Source: Flectobacillus roseus
Lineage (GTDB): Bacteria; Bacteroidota; Bacteroidia; Cytophagales; Spirosomataceae
Assembly: GCF_030056665.1 (NCBI RefSeq)
Contig: NZ_JASHIG010000018.1
Length of the DNA: 64,000 nucleotides
Direction: 5' to 3' (one strand)
In this document: in pieces, positions 17,755-25,599 of the stretch
Position numbering within the stretch: the stretch's first letter is position 1
Layout: each line of letters begins with the position of its first letter
Translations under genes and position numbers: made by a program
Notes under the pieces: model-generated
What the model saw: only the letters and a program-made list of their open reading frames with translations
Databases searched by the model: none
Told to the model about the DNA's origin: nothing

Positions 17755-17780
17755 AAGGTATGATTCTATACGTATACCTT
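17755..17780 (-). promoter_or_regulatory. Inverted repeat upstream of the barrel gene
   Basis: AAGGTAT (17755-17761) and ATACCTT (17774-17780) lie 55-80 bp upstream of the ATG at 17700. This fits an operator for a dimeric regulator, but nothing else supports it. Confidence 0.25.
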
Positions 17781-17969
17781 ATTATAACACAAAGTTGGAA
17801 AAAATATTTGATACTTTGTGTTAAAAATTCTTAAGTGTAGATATAGAAATTGATTTTGGTTAGAATCAATCTAAGAAGGGGATGGAAAAGCACCACTAAA
17901 TTTGGAAACCCACGGCATAATACTTAGCTTTACTTAGATTATCTATAAACCAAATTGATATCATTTATT

Positions 17970-18019
17970 GACCATTCTGGTCATTTTACCACCTTTTAAT
18001 CATTTCCCTTAGGGTAAAA
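17970..18019 (+). promoter_or_regulatory. Two dyads upstream of the sigma-like gene
   Basis: GACCA-TTC-TGGTC at 17970-17982 and a second dyad, TTTTACC (17984-17990) with GGTAAAA (18013-18019), sit within 65 bp of the ATG at 18033. They could be operator sites or a leader hairpin. The stretch 17790-17960 shows nothing else. Confidence 0.3.
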
Positions 18020-18032
18020 TTCATCAAACCAA

Positions 18033-18482
18033 ATGAGTATATTGGAGCCGTCAGACAATAATCATCTATTGGGAAAAAAGCCAGCTGTTTACTCTGATCA
18101 TCTTACTATGTATGATCAGTATGGAGCATTAGCCTATGGGGTAATTCTTCAAATTATTCCCAATGAACAATTAGCACAGGAGGTGCTAGTGTCGCTGTTT
18201 AGTTCAGTATCCTTGCATGGATGCAATGAAAATGTCGTGAATAAAACTATTTGTATTATACGTAATGCACGAGCAAAAGCCGTTGAATATAAAGCAAAAT
18301 ACACGAGTTCTACCTCACCTCCTATTAACGAAAACCTAGTTTCGGAAGACGCCATCCCAAAACTAGTGTTTGATTTATCGTTTAGACAAGGCCTAAAGCC
18401 CGAAGTGATTGCCGAAAAACTCAATATCTCAAGAGAAAGGGTATTGAAGGCTTTCAACGAGTATTTTAAACTATTTCGTTAA
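18033..18482 (+). CDS. Degenerate ECF sigma-70-like protein
   Basis: 149-aa cytoplasmic protein with the architecture of a small ECF sigma factor. Residues about 25-55 (LTMYDQYGALAYGVILQI then NEQLAQEVLVSLFSSV) resemble region 2, and residues about 115-148 (FRQGLKPEVIAEKLNISRER) form a region-4-like helix-turn-helix. The usual acidic DAEDVLQE motif and the aromatic promoter-melting residues of region 2 are eroded, and the linker is short, so it may no longer act as a normal sigma factor. It is followed 18 bp later by an anti-sigma-like membrane protein, the standard sigma/anti-sigma order. Confidence 0.6.
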   Translation: MSILEPSDNNHLLGKKPAVYSDHLTMYDQYGALAYGVILQIIPNEQLAQEVLVSLFSSVSLHGCNENVVNKTICIIRNARAKAVEYKAKYTSSTSPPINENLVSEDAIPKLVFDLSFRQGLKPEVIAEKLNISRERVLKAFNEYFKLFR

Positions 18483-18500
18483 TCCTAATTTTGAACCAAA

Positions 18501-18983
18501 TTGAATACGCAAACATACATAGAAAGTGGCGTTTTGGAGGCCTATCTCTTGGGCGTGGCTAATGAGTCAGAGCAACAACAGGTAGAGCAATATGCTTATG
18601 AGTTTCCAGAAATTGCCGATGCCCTTAGCCAACTGAGTGTGACAATCAATCAGCACTTTATGGTACAAGCGGTACCCCCTCCTCCAGTGATTCGTGATAG
18701 ATTGAAATACAAAGAAGAAACGAATGACCTCAAAAAATGGGAGTTTACTGAGCAAGGTAGACAGCATCAAGAAAAGCCTAAAGAAGATGCTAGTTATCTG
18801 GAGGTAGAATACGACAATACACACATAAAAGTACATAAATTCTGGCGTCCTGCCTTTATTGCGGTATTTGTGTTATCAAAAATATTTTTGGTTTTGGCTG
18901 TGTACTTCTATTTCAAAGCAGAGTCACTGATAAAAGAAAATGCCAAACTTCAGCAGGAAGTAGAGGCTAAAGTAAATCGTTAG
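18501..18983 (+). CDS. Anti-sigma-factor-like membrane protein, short
   Basis: 160-aa protein starting with TTG at 18501; an in-frame stop lies just upstream and the next ATG would remove the conserved N-terminus. Residues 5-40 (YIESGVLEAYLLGVANESE then VEQYAYEFPEIADAL) match the N-terminal helical domain of RskA/ChrR-like anti-sigma proteins of Bacteroidota. A single transmembrane helix lies at about 115-138 (FIAVFVLSKIFLVLAVYFYF), followed by a short coiled-coil stub. The large periplasmic RskA domain is absent. It is paired with the preceding sigma-like gene and a terminator follows. Confidence 0.6.
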   Translation: MNTQTYIESGVLEAYLLGVANESEQQQVEQYAYEFPEIADALSQLSVTINQHFMVQAVPPPPVIRDRLKYKEETNDLKKWEFTEQGRQHQEKPKEDASYLEVEYDNTHIKVHKFWRPAFIAVFVLSKIFLVLAVYFYFKAESLIKENAKLQQEVEAKVNR

Positions 18984-19061
18984 AAAATAAAAACACCTGC
19001 CCAGAATATCCAGACAGGTGTCGTTCACTAACCATTTATATATTATCTTTATTTAGAGGTT

Positions 19062-19096
19062 AAATCACCTGTCTTCCCAAGGACAGGTGATTTTTT
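19062..19096 (+). terminator. Terminator after the sigma/anti-sigma pair
   Basis: 12-bp stem AAATCACCTGTC (19062-19073) / GACAGGTGATTT (19082-19093) and T6. A weaker related hairpin, ACACCTG / CAGGTGT, lies just before it (about 18991-19022), reusing the same CACCTG word. Confidence 0.8.
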
Positions 19097-19122
19097 ATTC
19101 TTCAAATTTCAAATTCATTTTT

Positions 19123-20694
19123 TTATTTTACGCCATCTTGTTGCCCACGAGCTACTGCTTTATCTCCCACAAGTTTACCGTATTTCAATCCAAATTCGCA
19201 GTCCATGCGGTAGTGAATACCACCCATCAAACGTGACATTGAGGCTTCTGAAGCCATATCATTGAATTTGCTTGCATCCGTCGGGAACAAATATCCTAAT
19301 ACTGTAGCTGCTGCCGCAGAAAATGTTGAGTGACCTGACGAATAAGCAGGAAAGTTTGGTACTCCTGTCAAGGTCTTAATGCTTGGGTCTGCTTGGCTAG
19401 GACGAGGGAAGTAATAGTAGGTTTTTGTATACCAACAACTTATCGCTGCGTCCATCATGGCGGTATTCAACAATGCGTAGTTACGTGCAGTACGAAACTC
19501 CGACTGTTTATCTGCCACAATATATTTTTCTGCAATCGCATTCCAGTGGCCTGGAGGAGTATAAGTACCAGCACCATCTGCCCAGAAATGTACAATAGCA
19601 ATATTTTCACGCGTAGCTTTTGTGGTTACATACTCTTTTACTTCAGCTACTTGTTTTTTAAATTCCTCAGAACTGTATGAAAGAGGAGGGAACTGCACAC
19701 TTAATTGCTGCAATTCTGGATTAGTCATATTCCATGGCTTGACATTGCCAAAGAAAGGAAGCATAGGAGGGCGAGGAGCATCTTCTAATGATTTCCATGC
19801 AACTTCACCTTTTACTTCAACACGTTTTGCAAGACTGTCCCATTGTGCTTTTACACCAATGGCATTACGCATACCGTCTGAACTGTAACGAGCCAAAATT
19901 TTAGTCGCAATTGCTTTTCCTAATTTTTCACCAGCTTCAATATCTGAACGAGTAGAAGCACCAGCCCACAGTTTAAACCATTTCTGTTCTTCTTTCTTTT
20001 TATACAAGAATAAAGTATCTTCTGTTGCAGGAAATAAACGCTTCATGAATTCATAAGAAACCGCTGCCATAACAGCATCCTCAGAAGGAAAAGAGGGCAA
20101 AGTAGACTTACTCACAATTACAGGAGTAATGCTAGCATCTACCTGATAAGGTGCTTTTCTTTTATATTGTTGTTTGTAAGCCATTGCCGCTACCAAGGCA
20201 TCATACTGTGCCACGGATACATACGCATAGGCACGCGATGCATATGGAGGATTGGCAAATGGGAAAATAGGGTCTGCATTTGGGTTGGCCGAGTTTGGAA
20301 TAGGGTACTCACCAGTGGCGTTTTCGGCAGGAGGAAGGTTGCGTTTAGCAACCAAGCTACGCATAATCTGGTTCCAACGTAAAATTCCACCGCCAGCCCA
20401 ATAACGGATAGCCAAGCGCTGCTCGTCGCTAATATTACCCATCGCTGTTTTTACTTCCTGAAGCTCTTTTTGATAGTTTGCTGAACTTACATCTTCAGGT
20501 GCCGTTAATGCTACTTCGGTAGCTGTCTGTAAAATATATGGTTTCCAAGTACCTGCATCAGCATCTACTTTCGTAGGTACAAGGGTTTCTAATTCTGTTC
20601 CGTCTTTATCTAAACTTTTTTCACAAGCCCAAATAACCACTAATGCTGAAACTGCTGCAAAAAGCTTTTTTATAGATATGAATGAAGATTTCAT
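19123..20694 (-). CDS. Vanadium-dependent haloperoxidase/PAP2-type lipoprotein
   Basis: 523-aa predicted lipoprotein (lipobox VIWAC, acylated C24). The C-terminal ~200 residues hold all three vanadate/phosphate-binding motifs of the vanadium haloperoxidase and acid-phosphatase superfamily: K-x6-RP in KTYYYFPRP, PAYSSGH, and SRLMGGIHYRMD (SR-x5-H-x3-D). Length and layout match bacterial vanadium chloroperoxidase-like proteins rather than small PAP2 phosphatases. Sequence alone cannot tell haloperoxidase from phosphatase. It is the last gene of a four-gene minus-strand group with two outer-membrane proteins, and a paralogue lies upstream at 23896-25293. Confidence 0.85.
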   Translation of the reverse strand: MKSSFISIKKLFAAVSALVVIWACEKSLDKDGTELETLVPTKVDADAGTWKPYILQTATEVALTAPEDVSSANYQKELQEVKTAMGNISDEQRLAIRYWAGGGILRWNQIMRSLVAKRNLPPAENATGEYPIPNSANPNADPIFPFANPPYASRAYAYVSVAQYDALVAAMAYKQQYKRKAPYQVDASITPVIVSKSTLPSFPSEDAVMAAVSYEFMKRLFPATEDTLFLYKKKEEQKWFKLWAGASTRSDIEAGEKLGKAIATKILARYSSDGMRNAIGVKAQWDSLAKRVEVKGEVAWKSLEDAPRPPMLPFFGNVKPWNMTNPELQQLSVQFPPLSYSSEEFKKQVAEVKEYVTTKATRENIAIVHFWADGAGTYTPPGHWNAIAEKYIVADKQSEFRTARNYALLNTAMMDAAISCWYTKTYYYFPRPSQADPSIKTLTGVPNFPAYSSGHSTFSAAAATVLGYLFPTDASKFNDMASEASMSRLMGGIHYRMDCEFGLKYGKLVGDKAVARGQQDGVK

Positions 20695-20836
20695 GATTCA
20701 AAAATTTCAATGATTAAGGAATATTATCAAGAAAAGGTTTTAAAAACCTTAAGAGATAGCTAATCAAGTGTGAGAAAAGGTTTGATTTACCAAACAGAAA
20801 TGATAATCAAAATTTTACACTCTTGAGGCTGCCCAT

Positions 20837-21835
20837 TTATTTATGCCCGTCTTTATGTTCATCTGTCGACATATTGCCCATATGATTAACATCACCAGGA
20901 CGACAAATTGGACCTGTTGGGATACCGCCACCGCCTTTGTTTTTACGCAAGTCGATATATTGAAGAATACTAATGGAGAAAGTGGTAGATTTTCCCACAT
21001 TTCTACCTGCAACTACTTGTCCGATTGTTCCCATAATTTGTAAGTCTTTCAATTGGGGAATACGATATGCTGCCACTAAACCAATACGAGTCAAGTCCAT
21101 TTTGGCACATAAACCTGGCATATCATTTCTACGAATGTCGATATCTCCATTTACGATATTTTGCTCATAAGTGGCTTCCAATTGCCAACGGTATGAATAG
21201 TGACCAAACTTAGCACCTAAGTTTACCACATCTGGCATCATCATTTCATTGGTGAAGTACGCTTGGTCAGAAAAATACATCTCACGGTCAACACGAACAT
21301 TGCTACGATGAATATAAGCGCCTTGAGCTGTTAGTGCCAATTCGTGAGGAAGTGTATAATACAAAATTCCACGAGCGAAAACGGTTTTACTTTGCATACC
21401 TATTGCCAATGGCAAAAAGTCGGCAACATAGTTATTGGTAGGAAGAGATCCACCCACAGAGCCAATTACTGATAAGTTTTTGATTTGAGCGAGTCTATAT
21501 TTCAAGGCCAACGTAAGGTCCTGTACTCCACTCATACCCTTCAAAGTACCTTTGGTTGCTTCGGTTTTTACATACGGAAGCATAAATAGTACATTGAAAC
21601 GGTCAGAAATACCATAGTTTCCCATGGCTGTAATAGTTTGGGTATTTACATTCCCTAAGTTTTTATTTTCTCTGAAAAGTGTGCCCTCCCAGTATTTATT
21701 CCATGTGTCATGTGTATAGCCAATTCCACCACAAAAATTGTTTTTTGCCATGAAAATACCATCTGTCATATTTTGTGCAAAAAGCGATGTGCTAAATGCG
21801 AGAATGCTTGATACGAGTAATAGTCTAAATTTCAT
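20837..21835 (-). CDS. Outer-membrane transporter-like barrel protein
   Basis: 332-aa protein with a Sec signal (residues 1-20, ending SLFAQ). The mature part is a series of amphipathic strands, and segments such as SDRFNVLFMLPYVKT and LALKYRL resemble the phenol MetA-pathway/outer-membrane transporter-like barrels (PF13557 type). The last ~30 residues are not barrel-like: a GGGG stretch, one cysteine and a His-rich tail ending DEHKDGHK, which could bind metal. It lies between the haloperoxidase-like gene and another barrel gene on the same strand. Function is not established. Confidence 0.65.
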   Translation of the reverse strand: MKFRLLLVSSILAFSTSLFAQNMTDGIFMAKNNFCGGIGYTHDTWNKYWEGTLFRENKNLGNVNTQTITAMGNYGISDRFNVLFMLPYVKTEATKGTLKGMSGVQDLTLALKYRLAQIKNLSVIGSVGGSLPTNNYVADFLPLAIGMQSKTVFARGILYYTLPHELALTAQGAYIHRSNVRVDREMYFSDQAYFTNEMMMPDVVNLGAKFGHYSYRWQLEATYEQNIVNGDIDIRRNDMPGLCAKMDLTRIGLVAAYRIPQLKDLQIMGTIGQVVAGRNVGKSTTFSISILQYIDLRKNKGGGGIPTGPICRPGDVNHMGNMSTDEHKDGHK

Positions 21836-21932
21836 ACTGTTATATATAAATTGGAATTTTTGCTATCAAAATGGTTCATCATTGGGTCATAGGGTGCATC
21901 AAAAAGAGCACCCCGACCCGTCTAAATAGAGT

Positions 21933-23033
21933 TTAGAAGCGATGAGAAAGGGTTGCCGAAATAAAGTAATCCGCAAAAGCGGCATCGCCATGCTTACCGT
22001 ATTTCAAGTCTGCTACACTCTTAATTCTGTTACGAGTAGTAGCAATAGGTACTGTGAGAGCAAAGGTGTTTTTCCCTTTTGAGTAAACAATTCCAGGCTC
22101 TACTGAGATGATATAACCAGGACGACGGAAGCCTTCGCTTTTGCCAAAAACGTCGTGTGCAGGAACACCCTCGATACGACCGCCAAAGCTTACCGCTAGG
22201 CCAGCTTTTGGAAGTAGTGCATAACTTGCTCCAACACGACCTGCAAATTGATCTGCTACTGAATGGTATACCACAATCTCATTGGCAGCGGCTTCTTTAG
22301 AAACAGCATTCAAAGTATTGTTTACATTACGTGGGTTGAATAAATAAAATCCGTTGAAATAAAGAACAGTCTTAGGAAGTACTTGTTGATAACCTTGAAT
22401 TTCTAGGTTTGCACCCCATCCGCCATCTCCGAGCTGAATCGATTGGTCTACAGCCTTAGTAAGTAGATAATCTTTTCCTTCTTTGTCTAGCTTATGAAAT
22501 TGACCTTGTACGTTCGAATTGCCCGTTGGTGCTTTTACACCAAGACCTAAAGCAATATTGCCTTTTGCATGATCTAATGGATCTAATAACCAGTAAGTGG
22601 CAGTCAGACGCATATCGCCAATACCTGTTGAATGAGTGTCAAAGTATTGAGAATTTGCAGCGGTATTGCCGTAGTGTTCATATTTGGAGGCACGAACATT
22701 GACAGCAAAGGGAACATTCAATGCAAAACTCAAGCGACTGTTGTAGGCATAAGAGATGCCTAAATCAAAACCTTGAGAATCATTGATTACTTCAGTATTG
22801 TTTAGAGCTCTTTGGGTTTGTTCTTCTGTACCCACAAAATGTCTGTGCGAATGAAGGTTTCTAAACCCTAATGAAACTTGCCATTGCCCTGGCTGTAACA
22901 TCGATGAAGAGCTAGTTCCGCTACCAGTCGAGCAGCTCATGTGTCGAACAGCTACACATCCTTGTGAAAAAATTTTAAAATTTATTAGAAAAATGCAAAA
23001 AAAGATAATTGCGATTGAGGAGAATTTTTTCAT
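21933..23033 (-). CDS. Outer-membrane barrel protein with Cys/Ser-rich N-terminus
   Basis: 366 aa from the ATG at 23033, which starts a Sec signal (MKKFSSIAIIFFCIFLI); eleven further codons upstream are open but not conserved-looking. After the signal comes QGCVAVRHMSCSTGSGTSSS, two cysteines and a serine-rich linker, then LQPGQWQVSLGFRNLHSHRH and a long barrel-like domain ending TLSHRF. It resembles bacterial outer-membrane proteins of the MetA-pathway/transporter type. It precedes the 20837 barrel gene by about 100 bp; the two are probably co-transcribed paralogues or partners. Confidence 0.65.
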   Translation of the reverse strand: MKKFSSIAIIFFCIFLINFKIFSQGCVAVRHMSCSTGSGTSSSSMLQPGQWQVSLGFRNLHSHRHFVGTEEQTQRALNNTEVINDSQGFDLGISYAYNSRLSFALNVPFAVNVRASKYEHYGNTAANSQYFDTHSTGIGDMRLTATYWLLDPLDHAKGNIALGLGVKAPTGNSNVQGQFHKLDKEGKDYLLTKAVDQSIQLGDGGWGANLEIQGYQQVLPKTVLYFNGFYLFNPRNVNNTLNAVSKEAAANEIVVYHSVADQFAGRVGASYALLPKAGLAVSFGGRIEGVPAHDVFGKSEGFRRPGYIISVEPGIVYSKGKNTFALTVPIATTRNRIKSVADLKYGKHGDAAFADYFISATLSHRF

Positions 23034-23141
23034 ATAATGCTGAATTTTAGCGTTTTGTATGGACATAGAGGCTCTGTTGGATAAAGTTTATCCAAGACAA
23101 CCTATGCAATAGCTACAGCTACTGCCAACAAATCGTGCAAA

Positions 23142-23690
23142 TTAGCATTGCCGGGGTGGCGGTGATTGAGTATCTACAGAACGAGTTTCTGGGGTGAATA
23201 AATGAATGGTGTTTTGACGTGGTTGTACCCAGTCAATGACGAATACGATATGCTTCTTGTCAGAAGACATGTATTCCTTCAAGAAGTTTTTGAGTAATTG
23301 AGAAGATGATTTTTTAGAGAAGTCACCAGCTTTATCTGCCACATGCTCGTTGATGTGCGATGCGAGGTTGAAAAAGCGATCACGAGCAGATTGGTCTATT
23401 TTACAAACCGTATAAAGGGTATCATTGACCAATTTCTGAGAAATCATTTGATAATGAATATCTCCTTGTCTGATAGTCCCACTTACTTTTTTGTCTGTGC
23501 TCCAATCCGTTTGGTAAGGAAGCGATAATGGCATTTTGAGTAGCACATAGTCTTCTTTCCCTGAAATAGGCTGAACCGTATGCGCAAACGAACTTTCGGC
23601 TCTATTGGTCTCAAACCAATAGACTACCGAATACCCCATCATGTTATACAGAAGGAGTCCAACCAGTAATATGGAAAGAATACGTTTCAA
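23142..23690 (-). CDS. Membrane-anchored periplasmic protein of unknown function
   Basis: 182-aa protein that I do not recognise. The start must be TTG at 23690: an in-frame stop lies upstream and no ATG precedes the hydrophobic N-terminus (MKRILSILLVGLLLYNMMGYSVVYW), which acts as an anchor or signal. The rest is soluble, with an NEHVADK-type His/acidic stretch near 115-125, and ends with proline-rich SPPPRQC. It is first of the minus-strand group that continues with two outer-membrane proteins and the haloperoxidase-like lipoprotein, so it is likely a periplasmic accessory of that system. Confidence 0.6.
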   Translation of the reverse strand: MKRILSILLVGLLLYNMMGYSVVYWFETNRAESSFAHTVQPISGKEDYVLLKMPLSLPYQTDWSTDKKVSGTIRQGDIHYQMISQKLVNDTLYTVCKIDQSARDRFFNLASHINEHVADKAGDFSKKSSSQLLKNFLKEYMSSDKKHIVFVIDWVQPRQNTIHLFTPETRSVDTQSPPPRQC

Positions 23691-23839
23691 CGGATAGATA
23701 TTTGCACAATGATTCTAGAACAAATTTACAGAAAAATATACCAAAAAAATCAGGGTAAAATTCGATTCTTAGGAATGTACAAGTTTTACAGGGCACTTGA
23801 TGGAGATAAAACTAGTTTTGTCTGGTTATTTCTATCAGC

Positions 23840-23878
23840 AAAAAGCCCTAATCCGTTGTTGTGATTAGGGCTTTTTTT
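23840..23878. terminator. Terminator after the second PAP2-type gene
   Basis: Perfect stem AAAAAGCCCTAATC / GATTAGGGCTTTTT with a 9-nt loop, flanked by A and T runs, so it can act in both directions. It separates the 23896-25293 gene from the downstream minus-strand group. Confidence 0.9.
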
Positions 23879-23895
23879 AGAATAAACCTTGTATG

Positions 23896-25293
23896 TTATT
23901 TGAGGAAAGCTAAACTATTGACGTTTCTTCCTACTTTTTTACCCTCTCTTAAACCAACTTCATTATCCTGACGAGTATGAATGCCGCCATAAAAACGTGA
24001 CATGGCCGATTCGTCGGCAAATTCATAGAAGTTATTAAAGCTTCTAGCCTTAAATGGCGTGCCTGTAGCGGCATCGTTTCCTCGACCTACGTGCGAATTG
24101 TCTACGAATTTAAAGTTGTTTCCATATACATACGTCAAAACCTCGGCGGCAGCACCTGACTGAGTTGCATGCCCCGACGAATACCCAGGAAAAGGTGGAG
24201 CGGGCCAGAAAGGTTTCCATGTTGGATCTATGGATCTTCTCACCATAGTGTAAGGGCGTTCGTTATTGAATAGAAATTTGCATTTCCAACAAAGGATAAA
24301 TGCGTCTGCAACAGCAATTCCTGTGCGAGCAAATCCCTCAACAGCTTTGCCCAAAGTAGTTTTTGAGGTTTTGGCTGCAATGTTAGCCAGATTGTATGAG
24401 TGCCCAGGAGGTGTAAAAGTCTCGACGGGGTTATCGGCCCACCAAACGGCAATTTCTTTTTCTTCAGACGTTAAAGATTTATTTTTGGTATAAACCTCCA
24501 AATATTGTGCAAAATACTGAGATGTAATACTAGTCGAAAAAGCAATTGGCGCTGGAGGAACAAGAGAGGCATTCACGGGAACAAAAGTACGATTGTTGCC
24601 CCATGTGGGTTGCATAGGGATTTTTTGCCCATTCTCGGTAGCTTGCCAAGCCCCAGGAAAAATAGGAACTATGTAGTTTGAAGGAAAATTACGCTTATAT
24701 CCCTCATGCCCACCGTCGGTTTTTGACCATTCGAAAATGGCATTGGCTATGTTTTTCCCGAAAGTAGTAGAGCGTTCGATTTCATCGGTATTTGAGCTAC
24801 CCTTAAAAGCAGCTGTCATGGCAGTTTCGAGCGAGTCAATTTTCTTTTGATTATTAGAAGCCTGTGCTAAAGAGCTTTCAGCATATAGTGCTTTCAAGAT
24901 AGTGGCTTGTCCAGCATTGAGTGCCAATGCCCAGTTATAGCTTTTTCCAGATTCGATGGTTGGAAGTTTACTTAAATTAGAAAGTTGACCAGCTAAAGAG
25001 CTATGATCTAACAAACCAGGAACAATAGATTCGTACATCGTAAGTCCGCCAAGGCCATAAGCTCTGGCAGCTACAGGAGGAGTATATCCACTGGTACTTT
25101 TGGTGAGATTAAGCTGCAATTCTGCCCAATTAGAGGCTATTTCGTATGTGAAGGCATCAGCTGGATTAGTTGTATTTGAGGGATTAACATCAGAGTTTTT
25201 AGAACATCCTACAAGAAAAATAGTAAAGAGACCAAGTACAAACAGCTGTTTAACTACAGACAGTCTGGAGTGAAGTAATTTTTTTTTCATCAT
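23896..25293 (-). CDS. Vanadium-haloperoxidase/PAP2-type lipoprotein, second copy
   Basis: 465-aa predicted lipoprotein (signal with lipobox FLVGC near residue 30). The three superfamily motifs are present: K-x6-RP in KFLFNNERP, PGYSSGH, and SRFYGGIHTRQD. It is clearly related to the 19123-20694 protein but diverged, with a shorter N-terminal region. The shared location and lipoprotein nature suggest an old duplication. It has its own terminator and a 300-bp upstream region shared with dnaG. Haloperoxidase versus phosphatase activity cannot be decided from sequence. Confidence 0.82.
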   Translation of the reverse strand: MMKKKLLHSRLSVVKQLFVLGLFTIFLVGCSKNSDVNPSNTTNPADAFTYEIASNWAELQLNLTKSTSGYTPPVAARAYGLGGLTMYESIVPGLLDHSSLAGQLSNLSKLPTIESGKSYNWALALNAGQATILKALYAESSLAQASNNQKKIDSLETAMTAAFKGSSNTDEIERSTTFGKNIANAIFEWSKTDGGHEGYKRNFPSNYIVPIFPGAWQATENGQKIPMQPTWGNNRTFVPVNASLVPPAPIAFSTSITSQYFAQYLEVYTKNKSLTSEEKEIAVWWADNPVETFTPPGHSYNLANIAAKTSKTTLGKAVEGFARTGIAVADAFILCWKCKFLFNNERPYTMVRRSIDPTWKPFWPAPPFPGYSSGHATQSGAAAEVLTYVYGNNFKFVDNSHVGRGNDAATGTPFKARSFNNFYEFADESAMSRFYGGIHTRQDNEVGLREGKKVGRNVNSLAFLK

Positions 25294-25599
25294 ATTCTTT
25301 CGTAAACTACCACTAAAAGTAGTGTGATTGGTAATGGGCGGTTGCTTTCAAGGTTATCTCCACACAAAAATAATGCCTAAGAATGTGTTGTTTTGATGAT
25401 ATAAATCAAAACGATGGTTTGGTAAATGTAGATTTCTAAGAAGATACTCAAATGAAAAAATAGACCGTTTTATGGAATAACTAAGGATTTCGACAAAATC
25501 TATGAGACATTCATTAATTTAGTATTGTTTTTAGTAAAGAAGACATTGTGCTTGTAAAAGCGAATCCTTAAGTTGTAAGTATTTTTAGAAATTATTGAA
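25294..25599. other. Divergent promoter region between PAP2-type gene and dnaG
   Basis: 306 bp with no gene. One dyad is visible, GTTTTGAT (25390-25397) and ATCAAAAC (25405-25412), about 100 bp from the lipoprotein start. Its 7-bp spacer does not fit the FNR/CRP spacing. Confidence 0.4.

Noticed and set aside
25390..25412. FNR/CRP-type site before the lipoprotein gene
   Set aside because: Half-sites TTGAT and ATCAA are 7 bp apart instead of 4, so spacing does not fit.
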